Source of the DNA: Acidipila rosea
GTDB lineage: Bacteria; Acidobacteriota; Terriglobia; Terriglobales; Acidobacteriaceae
Direction of reading: 5' to 3'
Length of the DNA: 64,000 nucleotides
Assembly (NCBI RefSeq): GCF_004339725.1
Contig: NZ_SMGK01000006.1
Location: forward strand, 186,001 to 250,000
The notes under the pieces were generated by a model. That model saw nothing but the letters and a program-made list of their open reading frames with translations. It was not told the DNA's origin and ran no database searches. Below, piece after piece: positions 46,543 to 54,807 of the stretch. A program made the position numbers and the translations under genes. Each line of letters begins with the position of its first letter. Positions within the stretch are counted from its first letter, which is position 1.

Positions 46543-47754
46543 ATGCAGCCCTCCGAACTGAATGCGATGAGTTTTGAGACCTATCCGGCGCAGGCGCGGG
46601 CGCTGGCTGTGGGGCATCTTCCGTTGCTGCAGTCATTGCCTCTGGCGCTGCTGCCACTGCTGCTACGCGAGGTGATTGCGTATGACTGGCGATTCCCGGC
46701 GGAGCGGGCGGAGATCGATGAGCAGATCAACTACCTGCAAGGGTTAGCGGCGTCGCAGAGAGCGGAGCTGATGCGCGGCTTTGCTGCGATCAAGCTGCCG
46801 GCGGAGCTTACCCAGGTGGATTGGGTGAACCAGCCGCAGAATTTCAGCGAGCAGCTGACCGCCTACTTGTGGTCGACGCACCAGATTGACGGCTTCCGCA
46901 AGGCCGCCAGCGAGTATGGAAATGCAGTAAGCGCGGCGACCCCTGTGAAGCCGCCAGAGACCGCGCGGCTTGGGATTGCGGTGATCGGCAAGGGTGTCCA
47001 GACGACGGACTATCCCATCTTTCGCAAGCTGAAGGCGCATGGCACGCTGTTTACCCAGGTGGACCCGGCTGGTGGACTGGCGACTCTGATCGATGCAGTG
47101 AATACGCGGGCGCAGGCGCATCCTGGCGCCTACCGGCACTGGTACATAGACGGCGGCGAGGCGATGGCCGGTGCTGCGGCGGGAGTAACGCAGCTCTCCT
47201 ACGCGGGAATTGCGCCTACGCGGCGGGCACTGATCGGGCGGATGCAGACGTGGATCGACTCAGGCAAGATGGGGCCGGAGCTGCTGCGCACGAAGCTGGC
47301 CGCGCTGGGGCCTGCCGACCTTGGGATGAAGGCCGATGGCGAGCGGGCAGTGATGGGACGCTTCGAGATCAGCCTGCTTACGGAGGGTTCCGGCACTCAG
47401 ATCTTTGCGACCACCTTTGCACAGTGGGCGGCACGGGAGGCATGGCGGCGGGCACAGCCGGAGACACTGCTCGTACGATTTGGACCCAGGCAGCGGCAGC
47501 GCTCCATGAACGAAACCCTGCTCGGCACGGACACGCATGAAGAGCCGGACTTTGAGGGCTCCCTGATCGATGCGGATATGGGCGCCTACTACACGTGGAT
47601 CGATCAGCAACGGCTGGCCGGGGCACAGCAGGGCGCTTTCGTTGCGTGGTTTGAGGGGCATGAGCAGGCGGTGGCGATTGGACCCGGACTGCCTGCCGGA
47701 TCCACCTCAGAGAAGCCCGCGACGTTGCGGCAGGTGATGGAGTGGGTTAGCTGA
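46543..47754 (+). CDS. Unknown protein coupled to the Tat phosphatase-like gene
   Basis: A 403-residue protein I do not recognise. The first part has a short hydrophobic stretch (LLQSLPLALLPLLLREVIAY) followed by WRFPAERAEIDEQINYLQGL. A helical region to about residue 125 precedes a possible alpha/beta domain starting RLGIAVIGKGVQTTDYPIF, with YRHWYIDGGEAMAGAAAG. Later segments are TEGSGTQIFATTFAQWAARE and VRFGPRQRQRSMNETLLG. No signal peptide or catalytic motif stands out. The 2-base spacing to the upstream gene shows co-expression and suggests a joint function. Confidence 0.75.
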   Translation: MQPSELNAMSFETYPAQARALAVGHLPLLQSLPLALLPLLLREVIAYDWRFPAERAEIDEQINYLQGLAASQRAELMRGFAAIKLPAELTQVDWVNQPQNFSEQLTAYLWSTHQIDGFRKAASEYGNAVSAATPVKPPETARLGIAVIGKGVQTTDYPIFRKLKAHGTLFTQVDPAGGLATLIDAVNTRAQAHPGAYRHWYIDGGEAMAGAAAGVTQLSYAGIAPTRRALIGRMQTWIDSGKMGPELLRTKLAALGPADLGMKADGERAVMGRFEISLLTEGSGTQIFATTFAQWAAREAWRRAQPETLLVRFGPRQRQRSMNETLLGTDTHEEPDFEGSLIDADMGAYYTWIDQQRLAGAQQGAFVAWFEGHEQAVAIGPGLPAGSTSEKPATLRQVMEWVS

Positions 47755-47827
47755 GGATGGGCCGGGTGCCCCAGGTATCGGGATTGAGACCTGGAGCACG
47801 CACCTTGCGCACGCACCTGGAGCAGGC

Positions 47828-48574
47828 TTAGCGGAGTCCGCCGCCGGCGCGGATGAGTTCGCCGGTCAACCACTTTGCATCGTCGGAAGCGAGGAAGGTG
47901 GCGATAGAGGCGATGTCATGCGCCTGACCGAGACGTCCGAGGGGTGTCTGCGCGACGGTTCCTTTTTCAAAGTCTGAGCCGATAAAGCCCGCAGCATGTG
48001 CGCCTTCCGTTTCAACCATGCCGGGGTTGATGGAGTTGACGCGGATCTTGCGTGTGCCAAGCTCTTTGGCAAGGACGCCGGTGATGGCGTCGACCGCACC
48101 CTTGGTTCCAGTGTAGATGGTGCTGTTTGGCGGGGTCAGGCTGCTGACGACAGAGCCAATGTTGATAATGCTGGATCCTTCGCCAAGAAGCGGGACAGCG
48201 GCTTGCGTGGTGAGCAGAAGTCCGAGCACGTTGATGTTGAAGATCTTGTGAAATTGCTCCTCGGTGAAGGTCTCAACCGATGAGAATTCGTAGACGCCGG
48301 AGTTGTTGACCAGGATGTCAAGGCGTCCGAAGTGCCTAGTGGCGGCGTCGATGAGGTTCCTGGCATCCGCGGCCTTGGATACATCTGCGGCGACGGCGAT
48401 GGCCCGGCCACCTGCGGCAGTGATGGCGCTGACGACGGCCTCTGCTCCAGCCTTACTGGATGCGTAGTTGACGACGACGGCCGCGCCTTCGACGGCGAGC
48501 GACTTGGCGATGGCTGCTCCGATACCCTTGGATGCGCCGGTGACGACTGCGACTTTGCCTGTAAGCTTGCTCAT
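47828..48574 (-). CDS. Short-chain dehydrogenase/reductase (FabG-like)
   Basis: A 248-residue classical SDR. The cofactor motif is TGASKGIGAAIAKSLA, the strand motif is DILVNNSGVYEF, and the active site is Ser in INIGSVVSSLTPPNS with the catalytic pair in YTGTKGAVD. The C-terminal part has SINPGMVETEGAH and DAKWLTGELIRAGGGLR. NADPH use is likely because the acidic residue after beta-2 is replaced (VVVNYASSK). It is divergent from an ArsR-type regulator, with a perfect inverted repeat in the spacer, and is probably its repressed target. The substrate is unknown. Confidence 0.93.
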   Translation of the reverse strand: MSKLTGKVAVVTGASKGIGAAIAKSLAVEGAAVVVNYASSKAGAEAVVSAITAAGGRAIAVAADVSKAADARNLIDAATRHFGRLDILVNNSGVYEFSSVETFTEEQFHKIFNINVLGLLLTTQAAVPLLGEGSSIINIGSVVSSLTPPNSTIYTGTKGAVDAITGVLAKELGTRKIRVNSINPGMVETEGAHAAGFIGSDFEKGTVAQTPLGRLGQAHDIASIATFLASDDAKWLTGELIRAGGGLR

Positions 48575-48682
48575 GTTTCCTATTCCTTTTCTTTGCAGCA
48601 GTGGAATTAGCGGTTGAGGCGCCGGGCTGGGCTGCTCCTCATCGTGGTTCTGGAAAGTAGATGGGGCGGATGCGGGATAAGA

Positions 48683-48713
48683 TTCAATAGTTCCGAATAA
48701 GCGAACTATTGAA
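48683..48713. promoter_or_regulatory. 11-bp perfect inverted repeat, likely ArsR-type operator
   Basis: TTCAATAGTTC (48683-48693) and its exact complement (48703-48713) flank a 9-base spacer. The site lies in the 152-base gap between the divergent SDR and ArsR genes. Size, symmetry and location fit an operator for the adjacent regulator, covering the regulator's own promoter or leader. Confidence 0.65.
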
Positions 48714-48726
48714 CCTTTACTCCGGT

Positions 48727-49137
48727 ATGACTACTCTTAGGGCTATGCGGCCTCTGCTCCATCCATCGATCGAGGACATTACGGTAGAGGGAATTCTTCA
48801 TGCCCTGTCCGATCCTGTGAGGGTGGCTATTTTTTCGAACATCGTGGCGCAGGATTGCTCACACAACTGCTCGAGTTTTCTGACCGTCCGGGACAAGGCG
48901 ATTCCCAAGTCCACGCTTTCGCAGCACTTCAGAGCGTTGCGCGAGGCGGGGCTGATTCACAGCGAACGGCGCGGTGTGGAGGTGTACAACACCGCGCGTT
49001 GCGCGGAGATCGAGCTGCGCTACCCTGGGCTGATTCGCGCGATTATCAATGCGCACTCCATCCAGTCAAAGCTTGGCGCTAAAGCGAGAAAGCCTACAGT
49101 GAAAAAGGCGGACCGGCAGAAAGCTGCGAATAAATAA
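48727..49137 (+). CDS. ArsR-family transcriptional regulator
   Basis: About 136 residues from the ATG at 48727; a TTG at 48709 and an ATG at 48745 (MRPLLHPSIEDI) are alternatives. The winged HTH reads ILHALSDPVRVAIFSNIV, then IPKSTLSQHFRALREAGLIH, then the wing SERRGVEVYNTARC. The C-terminus is lysine-rich. Three cysteines near DCSHNC and ARC could form a thiol or metal sensor but do not match the ArsR CVC box. It is divergent from the SDR gene and probably represses it and itself through the inverted repeat. Confidence 0.88.
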   Translation: MTTLRAMRPLLHPSIEDITVEGILHALSDPVRVAIFSNIVAQDCSHNCSSFLTVRDKAIPKSTLSQHFRALREAGLIHSERRGVEVYNTARCAEIELRYPGLIRAIINAHSIQSKLGAKARKPTVKKADRQKAANK

Positions 49138-49173
49138 TAGAGGCCGCTGCAGAGTGCCCGGTCAACCCGGCTT

Positions 49174-49196
49174 GCCGAGGCCAGCTTTTCCTCGGC
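49174..49196. terminator. Hairpin between ArsR and SGNH hydrolase genes
   Basis: GCCGAGG (49174-49180) pairs with CCTCGGC (49190-49196) around a 9-nt loop containing TTTT. It lies between convergent genes; a terminator role is plausible but the stem is short. Confidence 0.4.
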
Positions 49197-49241
49197 TTGG
49201 CCAGCATGTTTCCTGACGAGGTCGATCCCGATCGCCCGAGG

Positions 49242-50498
49242 TCAGTGTGCGAAGAGCGCGAGCGGGATGGAATCAGCGAGCGCGCGATAACCTGCGGGAT
49301 TGGGATGCAGATGGTCTCCGCAGTCGTAGGCCGGAAGCAGGCGATCGGGCTGGCTGGGGTCTCGCACAGCTTTGTCGAAGTCGAGAACCTCGTCAAAGTG
49401 GCCCGGTGTACGAATCCATGCGTTGATCGCTTCGCGATCGGATTCAGTAGCAGCATCGGGATGGTAGTAATCCGAGCCGGTGAACGGGGTGATGGTTGCA
49501 CCGATCACCTGAATGCCATGAGCGTGGGCGCGAAGAATGACTTGCTGATAGGCGGCAAGAATCCGGCTCAGCAGGGCGCTGTGCTCGGCTGGGGTTGCTG
49601 GCCCCTTGCGCTCCAGCCCTCCGAGATCATTCACTCCTTCAAAGAAAATGAGCCAGCGAACGCCGCTCTGAGCTAATACATCGCGGTCAAATCGAGCCAG
49701 CACATTGGGGCCGAGGCCATCGGTGAGCAAATGGTTTCCGCCGATTCCCTCGTTCAGTACGCCGATGTTGCGCGTCGCGGGTGATGCCTGCAGCCGCTCT
49801 GCCAGAACATCTGTCCAACGATCATTGCCGTTTGTCGTGGTGGCATGGCCATCAGTAATCGAGTCGCCGAGTGCGTCAATCGCGCCTGCGGCGGGCTGCG
49901 CGAGCACGTCCACGCCGGAGAGCTGGTACCAGTGATCAATTTTTTTCGCCTGAGGCAGGTCCGGCGCCGAGACGAGATTGCCGTGCACGTAATACGAGGT
50001 GGAGCGGGAGCCGGGATGACTTGTCTCTCTCTCGGGCGGCGCATCCAGATGAAAGGTGATGGCGAGGCTGGAGAGCGGGGTGACCGCATAATCGATGGGA
50101 TCAGAGATATATTCGGCGCCTGCCGGAACAATGACCTGGGTTGCCCCTGCGAAGGTGAGAGCCCGGTCCGATGCTGCATCGATTGCCGCAGACGCGGGCG
50201 AAAGTGCGTGCGCGATATGCACCGATGTGAACTGCAGTGGTTCGGTTCCGAAGGCATTGGAGATGTGGACGCGCAGTGCAGAGCCGCCGGTAGAAAGGCG
50301 AACAATCTGACGGACCGTCGCGTCGCGCAGATCATCCGGAGCCAGGGCATTCTGCGGCTCGGGAATCTGCTGCGATGCCGCCCAGCTGCCTACCCAGGCA
50401 TCCCCGGCTTTTGCCGGCTGAGCGAGAACTGTTCCGGTATGGAGGAGTACGGCGAGGAAGAAGGCAAGAGCAGGCGCGAAATTCTTTGCAGGTCGCAT
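49242..50498 (-). CDS. Secreted SGNH/GDSL hydrolase
   Basis: A 418-residue exported esterase. A signal peptide (PALAFFLAVLLHTGTVLAQ) precedes an N-terminal beta domain starting WVGSWAASQQ. The SGNH blocks are GDSITDG with catalytic Ser213, GIGGNHLL (Gly), FFEGVNDLGG (Asn) and DCGDHLHPNPAGYRALAD (Asp-His). The N-terminal WVGSWAASQ...VRQIVRLSTGG arrangement is typical of GDSL acetyl or rhamnogalacturonan-acetyl esterase-like proteins. The enzyme probably deacetylates plant polysaccharides; the exact ester is unproven. It is divergent from the CE15 esterase gene with a 63-base gap. Confidence 0.9.
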   Translation of the reverse strand: MRPAKNFAPALAFFLAVLLHTGTVLAQPAKAGDAWVGSWAASQQIPEPQNALAPDDLRDATVRQIVRLSTGGSALRVHISNAFGTEPLQFTSVHIAHALSPASAAIDAASDRALTFAGATQVIVPAGAEYISDPIDYAVTPLSSLAITFHLDAPPERETSHPGSRSTSYYVHGNLVSAPDLPQAKKIDHWYQLSGVDVLAQPAAGAIDALGDSITDGHATTTNGNDRWTDVLAERLQASPATRNIGVLNEGIGGNHLLTDGLGPNVLARFDRDVLAQSGVRWLIFFEGVNDLGGLERKGPATPAEHSALLSRILAAYQQVILRAHAHGIQVIGATITPFTGSDYYHPDAATESDREAINAWIRTPGHFDEVLDFDKAVRDPSQPDRLLPAYDCGDHLHPNPAGYRALADSIPLALFAH

Positions 50499-50561
50499 AG
50501 GTGATGGTCTAGTATGGGGCGCTGGCTAAATCGATTTTGGTGCGGATCAAGGGTAACACTT

Positions 50562-52124
50562 ATGCGGATTCCTGTGCGACTTGCTTCTACGGTGGTAACT
50601 GCTTCGTTCCTGGCCGCCGCCTCTTGTGGAGGGGCAGCGAGGGCTCAGAGCACTGCGGGCAGCGGGTCAATGCCAGCTCCTGTCACCTTCACCGCCGAAC
50701 AGGATCATCAGAACATGATGACGCAGCTGGGCATCCAGTCTTTGCGGCCGGGGCCGAGCGGAGATCCAAAAGCCCCGGACCATGCGAATTACGACGAGTC
50801 GAAGGCCAACCCCTGGCCTGCTTTGCCGGATGCGCTCGTGCTCAACAATGGACAGAAAGTTACGAACGCGCAGATGTGGTGGAAGGAGCGCCGGCCGCAG
50901 ATCGTTCACGATTACGAGCAGTATGTCTACGGTTTCGTCCCGAAGGATGTGCCAAAGGTGCGCTGGTCGGTGATCGCAAGCGAAAAGGAGATGGTCGGAT
51001 TTCATCCCGTGATTGCGACCGAGTTGAAGGGCGAGGTAGATAACTCTTCATACCCGCTGGTCAGCGTGAGTCTGCGGATGACCGTGGTGACGCCGGCGGA
51101 CGCCAAAGGTCCCGTCCCGCTCCTGATGATGTTCGGCCCCAGCGGTTTTCCGGCTCCTGTCCAGCCTTCAGTGGAGGAGCTTTCGCGCATCAATGCGGCG
51201 CTCAAGGCAATGCTCGAGAAGCAGGACCCGTCGCTGAAGGCAGTCATTACTCAACACCCGGGATGGGAGCCCGTTCGCCCCGTTCCATTCGAGTTTCCGA
51301 AGATGAATGCAGATGGTGATCCGCCCAGCACGTGGGAGCTGATCGCGGCCGGCTGGGGCTTCGCCATGCTTGACCCGCAGAGTGCACAGGCGGATAACGC
51401 TGCGGGCCTGACACGGGGCATCATTGGCCTCGTCAACAAAGGCCAGCCGCGCAAGCCGGACCAGTGGGGAGCGCTGCGGGCATGGGCGTGGGCCGCGAGC
51501 CGGGGCCTCGATTATCTGGAGACCGATCATGCCGTCGATTCGAAGCATGTCGGTATCGAGGGGGTCTCTCGATATGGGAAAGCGGCACTGGTCACCATGG
51601 CCTTTGACCAGCGATTCGCCATGGTGCTGGTGGGCTCCTCGGGCAAGGGTGGAGCGACTCCTCTGCGCCGCAACTTCGGTGAGGCTGTCGAGAGCCTGAC
51701 AGGGGGCGAGTACTACTGGATGGCCGGCAATTTCATGAAGTACGGCGCATCCAAAGCCACTTTCGGCAGCATGACTCCCGGCGACATTCCGGTGGACTCT
51801 AACGAGCTGATTGCTCTCTGCGCCCCTCGACTGACCTTTATCAGCTACGGCATTCCTGAGAAGGGCGATGCGCAGTGGCTGGATCAGCGTGGCAGCTGGA
51901 TGGCGACTGTCGCTGCGAGTCCGGTCTGGGCGCTGCTGGGAGCGCCAGGGCTGAGCACCGACAACCTTGACTACCAGAAGGCGAAGATGCCGCCGGTCAA
52001 CGATGGACTACTCGGGGGCAAGCTGGCCTGGCGCCAGGACGACGGTGGTCACACGGACGCGCCGAATGTGAAGTACTTCATCGGGTGGGCTGATAAGTTC
52101 ATTGGCTACCCGGCAAAGAACTAG
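50562..52124 (+). CDS. CE15-like glucuronoyl esterase, secreted
   Basis: A 520-residue exported alpha/beta hydrolase. The ATG at 50562 begins a signal peptide (VRLASTVVTASFLAAASCG). The catalytic serine is Ser336 in GVSRYGKAALVTMAFD, matching the G-C/V-S-R-x-G-K motif of carbohydrate esterase family 15. The acid follows in the RNFGEAVESLTGGEYYWM region and the His is in DDGGHTDAPN. CE15 enzymes cleave ester links between lignin alcohols and glucuronic acid on xylan. With the SGNH esterase and the GH51 enzyme, this supports plant-wall degradation. The 63-base divergent spacer suggests shared control with the SGNH gene. Confidence 0.88.
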   Translation: MRIPVRLASTVVTASFLAAASCGGAARAQSTAGSGSMPAPVTFTAEQDHQNMMTQLGIQSLRPGPSGDPKAPDHANYDESKANPWPALPDALVLNNGQKVTNAQMWWKERRPQIVHDYEQYVYGFVPKDVPKVRWSVIASEKEMVGFHPVIATELKGEVDNSSYPLVSVSLRMTVVTPADAKGPVPLLMMFGPSGFPAPVQPSVEELSRINAALKAMLEKQDPSLKAVITQHPGWEPVRPVPFEFPKMNADGDPPSTWELIAAGWGFAMLDPQSAQADNAAGLTRGIIGLVNKGQPRKPDQWGALRAWAWAASRGLDYLETDHAVDSKHVGIEGVSRYGKAALVTMAFDQRFAMVLVGSSGKGGATPLRRNFGEAVESLTGGEYYWMAGNFMKYGASKATFGSMTPGDIPVDSNELIALCAPRLTFISYGIPEKGDAQWLDQRGSWMATVAASPVWALLGAPGLSTDNLDYQKAKMPPVNDGLLGGKLAWRQDDGGHTDAPNVKYFIGWADKFIGYPAKN

Positions 52125-52145
52125 GCCACCGGGGTATTTTCACAA

Positions 52146-52168
52146 AGCCGCGCGCTTGCCGCGCGGCT
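52146..52168. terminator. GC-rich hairpin between convergent esterase and glycosyltransferase genes
   Basis: AGCCGCGCG (52146-52154) pairs perfectly with 52160-52168 around CTTGC. It lies 22 bases after one stop and 26 bases from the other, so it probably ends transcription from both directions. T-runs are weak. Confidence 0.55.
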
Positions 52169-52193
52169 CCTCCGCCATCGGCCGACAGTACTG

Positions 52194-53303
52194 CTAGAAC
52201 GACTCACGCACCTGGTTGTAGTAGTCGATGTATCTGCTGAGGATGGTGTCGAGGTCGAAGCGGGTGAGGTTTTCAAAGCCGCGCTGTCGAAGCTGTGTGG
52301 CTTGCGACAGCTGTTGCGCGATATGCTCGGCGGCGGCCTCCGGCTGCGCTGCATCGATGAGAATGGCGGCATCGCCGGAGACTTCGCGCATGGGTTCGCG
52401 GGCGGTGGTGACGACTGCGCATCCGCAGGCCTGCGCTTCAAGAATGGGCCAGCCGAAGCCCTCTTCCCGCGAGGGAAACAGCAGGGCGAGCGCACCGGTG
52501 TAGAGCGCCATCAGATCATCATTGCTGCAGTCGTGCATCTCGATGACCGCGTCGGTGAGCGACTCGCTTGCGATCAGGGCACGCAACTCGGCTGCCGGGG
52601 GGCGGCCCGCCAGCACCAGCCTGAGACCGCCGTATTGAGGCAGTCGGCGCATTGCCGCGAAGATGCGGATGAGCGCAGGGCGATCCTTGTACCAGTTGTC
52701 GCCGCCGACGCTGAGCACGTATTCTCCGTCGCCCATCTGGTGCTTTTGCCGGACGGCACGGATGGCGGACTGGGAGGTGGGAGCGAAGTGCCAGTTCATG
52801 GGATTGTGGATAACGGCGGCGGGGGTGCCGATGATCGCGTTCCAGTCGGCATGTGTTTTGTGTGAGACGCAGATGGTGTGGCGCGAACGCTTGAGGCCAG
52901 CGAGAATCCAGGACTGGAGCAGCTTGCCGGTGCGCGACGTAACGATGCCCTCGAAGTGTCCGAGGGCGCTCCGAACAGCGAGCAGATCGTGGCAGGTGAT
53001 GACCCAGGGCTTGCGCGGCGAGTGCGGCAGGTACATGGAGTTGCTGTGGTCGCAGATGTGGACTACATCGACGCGGCGGGCGCGGAGTCGAAGGAGCGGC
53101 GGAAAGAGCAGGAACTTATCAACATAGCCAAGCCATTTGCCGAGGGTGGTATCGGCGGGGGCGAGTCTGCCGAAGATGGACGGCGGCGAGATCTCCGATA
53201 CCTGATGCCCACGCTGGGGAAGTTCGCGAGCGAGGAGATCTTCATAGCGCAACATACTCTGCTGGCGGTCAGGGGCGTAGTTGGCGACAAGGAGAATGTG
53301 CAT
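52194..53303 (-). CDS. Glycosyltransferase family 4 (GT-B) protein
   Basis: A 369-residue glycosyltransferase. The true start is the ATG at 53303 (MHILLVANYAPDRQQSML); the open frame upstream runs antisense-like through rhaB. The N-terminal Rossmann part has VVHICDHSNSMYLPHSPRKP. The donor half begins VLSVGGDNWYKDRPALIRIF and contains the EEGFGWPILEAQACGCAVV motif (the E-x7-E type retaining site). No membrane helix is seen, so it acts in the cytoplasm, perhaps on cell-surface glycans. It follows rhaB by 49 bases on the same strand and may ride on the rhamnose transcript, though a link to rhamnose is not shown. Confidence 0.88.
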   Translation of the reverse strand: MHILLVANYAPDRQQSMLRYEDLLARELPQRGHQVSEISPPSIFGRLAPADTTLGKWLGYVDKFLLFPPLLRLRARRVDVVHICDHSNSMYLPHSPRKPWVITCHDLLAVRSALGHFEGIVTSRTGKLLQSWILAGLKRSRHTICVSHKTHADWNAIIGTPAAVIHNPMNWHFAPTSQSAIRAVRQKHQMGDGEYVLSVGGDNWYKDRPALIRIFAAMRRLPQYGGLRLVLAGRPPAAELRALIASESLTDAVIEMHDCSNDDLMALYTGALALLFPSREEGFGWPILEAQACGCAVVTTAREPMREVSGDAAILIDAAQPEAAAEHIAQQLSQATQLRQRGFENLTRFDLDTILSRYIDYYNQVRESF

Positions 53304-53352
53304 GGCCTGGATGGATTCTAGCTGAGGGCCGTGCACACGGGTTCGGAGATGG

Positions 53353-54807
53353 CTACTGCAGGAGCGCGGCCCAGCTGGCTGTGGCTTCCGCGGTGACACC
53401 GGTACGCGGGTCGGCGCCTTCTTCAAGGCTGGCCAGCTGTACGGCGAAGTTGCCGATGGTAGAGCTCTCCGGCGCGCCGCAGATGACCTGCAGGCCGGTG
53501 GCTGCGGCGGTGAGGCGGTTGAGGAAAGTGTTGCGGCTGCCTCCGCCGACGATGAAGAGGCGAGTGAAGGTGCGGGTGGCGATGCGGCTGATGTCGGCAA
53601 GCACCTGGGCGTAACGCGCGGCCAGCGAGTGGAAGATGAGGCTGGCGAAGGCCGGGGCGTTGTCCGGAGATTCATCGAGAGGCGCGAGACCGCGGCGTGT
53701 GAGCTGTGCGTTGATGCGCGCGGGGATGTTGCCCGGCAGCAGCAGCTCGGGCTCGTCTACATCGATGAGAGCCGTGGGGGCAGGCAGCGTTTCGGCGGCT
53801 GCGATGAGCTCGGCGACGGTCCACTCGCGGCCACGGGACCGCCACTCGTCGATGGATTGGCGGATGAGCCACATGCCGTTGACATTGCGGTGGAAACAGA
53901 TGCGGCCGCCGACTGCGCCGAGGTTCGTGTAATTCTTCTCGCGAGCTTCAGGGGTGTCGATGGGGGAGTGAAGTACCGTGCCGACCAGCGACCATGTGCC
54001 CGAGCTGATGTAAGCCCAGTCGTCGCCATGAGCAGGAATGCCAGCGACGGCAGAGGCAGTGTCGTGGCAGGCCGGGGCGATGAGCTCTGCGCCCCGTAGT
54101 GAGGGCAGGTCGCCGAGCGGCGGCGCGAGCGTGCCCACCCTGGCGCCGGGCGGGACGATGGTTGCGGCGGAGCTCCTATCCAGACCGAGCCGATCAAAGA
54201 TTTCCGGCGACCAGTCGCGGGTGCGTTGGTGCAGGAGCTGGGTGTGGGTGGCATTTGTGTATTCGGCGATCTGCCGAGCGCCGAGGCGATAGAGGATGTA
54301 CTCGGGCAGATTGAGCCAGCGGGCGTGCGAGAATCCGGCGAGCTGGTCGGCATAGAGCTGATAGAGCGTGTTGATGCTGAGCAGCTGGAGGCCGGTGATT
54401 TCGCGAAGGCGGTCGGGCGGAAGCAGCAAATGGACTGCGGCCTGCGCCGCGACGTTGCGAGGGTCGCGGTAGCAGCGGGGATTCGCCAGCAGATGTCCGT
54501 CGGCGTCGAGCCGCGCGTAATCGACGGCCCAGCCATCGACGGCAATGGAGCGGACGCCTTCGGTTGCGAGCGCTGCGGCGCGGCGCAGGCCGGTGTCAAT
54601 TTCACGCTCGATGCGGGCAATATCCCACTCAAGCGCATCGCCATTCTCGATGGGCGCATTGCTTGCGCGATGGACGAGCTCGATGACGGGCTGCTCCCCA
54701 TGCCAGCGGAGCAGCGAAACGCGGCAGCTCTCAGCGCCGAGATCGATGGCGATGAGAGCACGCCTGTCAGACGGCGGGACAGGGGATCGGCGTTCTTCCA
54801 CACTCAC
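53353..54807 (-). CDS. rhaB: Rhamnulokinase
   Basis: A 484-residue FGGY-family kinase that phosphorylates L-rhamnulose. The N-terminal ATPase motif is ALIAIDLGAESCRVSLLRW, followed by IAVDGWAVDYARLD with the catalytic Asp region. Further family blocks are RCYRDPRN, QLLSINTLYQLYA, ACHDTASAVAGIPAHG, WAYISSGTWSLVGTVL, and LFIVGGGSRNTFLNRLTA. ISSGTWSLVG and the Asp-rich core are typical of RhaB rather than xylulokinase. The start codon overlaps the end of the aldolase/dehydrogenase gene by 4 bases, showing translational coupling in the rhamnose operon. Confidence 0.94.
   Translation of the reverse strand: MSVEERRSPVPPSDRRALIAIDLGAESCRVSLLRWHGEQPVIELVHRASNAPIENGDALEWDIARIEREIDTGLRRAAALATEGVRSIAVDGWAVDYARLDADGHLLANPRCYRDPRNVAAQAAVHLLLPPDRLREITGLQLLSINTLYQLYADQLAGFSHARWLNLPEYILYRLGARQIAEYTNATHTQLLHQRTRDWSPEIFDRLGLDRSSAATIVPPGARVGTLAPPLGDLPSLRGAELIAPACHDTASAVAGIPAHGDDWAYISSGTWSLVGTVLHSPIDTPEAREKNYTNLGAVGGRICFHRNVNGMWLIRQSIDEWRSRGREWTVAELIAAAETLPAPTALIDVDEPELLLPGNIPARINAQLTRRGLAPLDESPDNAPAFASLIFHSLAARYAQVLADISRIATRTFTRLFIVGGGSRNTFLNRLTAAATGLQVICGAPESSTIGNFAVQLASLEEGADPRTGVTAEATASWAALLQ

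Noticed and set aside
45494..46657. 387-residue open frame on the minus strand
   Set aside because: It is antisense to the Tat phosphatase-like gene and is Arg/His-rich without domain features.
53304..53675. N-terminal extension of the GT4 frame over the end of rhaB
   Set aside because: The extension is Ser/Pro/Arg-rich low-complexity sequence from an alternative frame of rhaB. The GT fold begins at the ATG at 53303.
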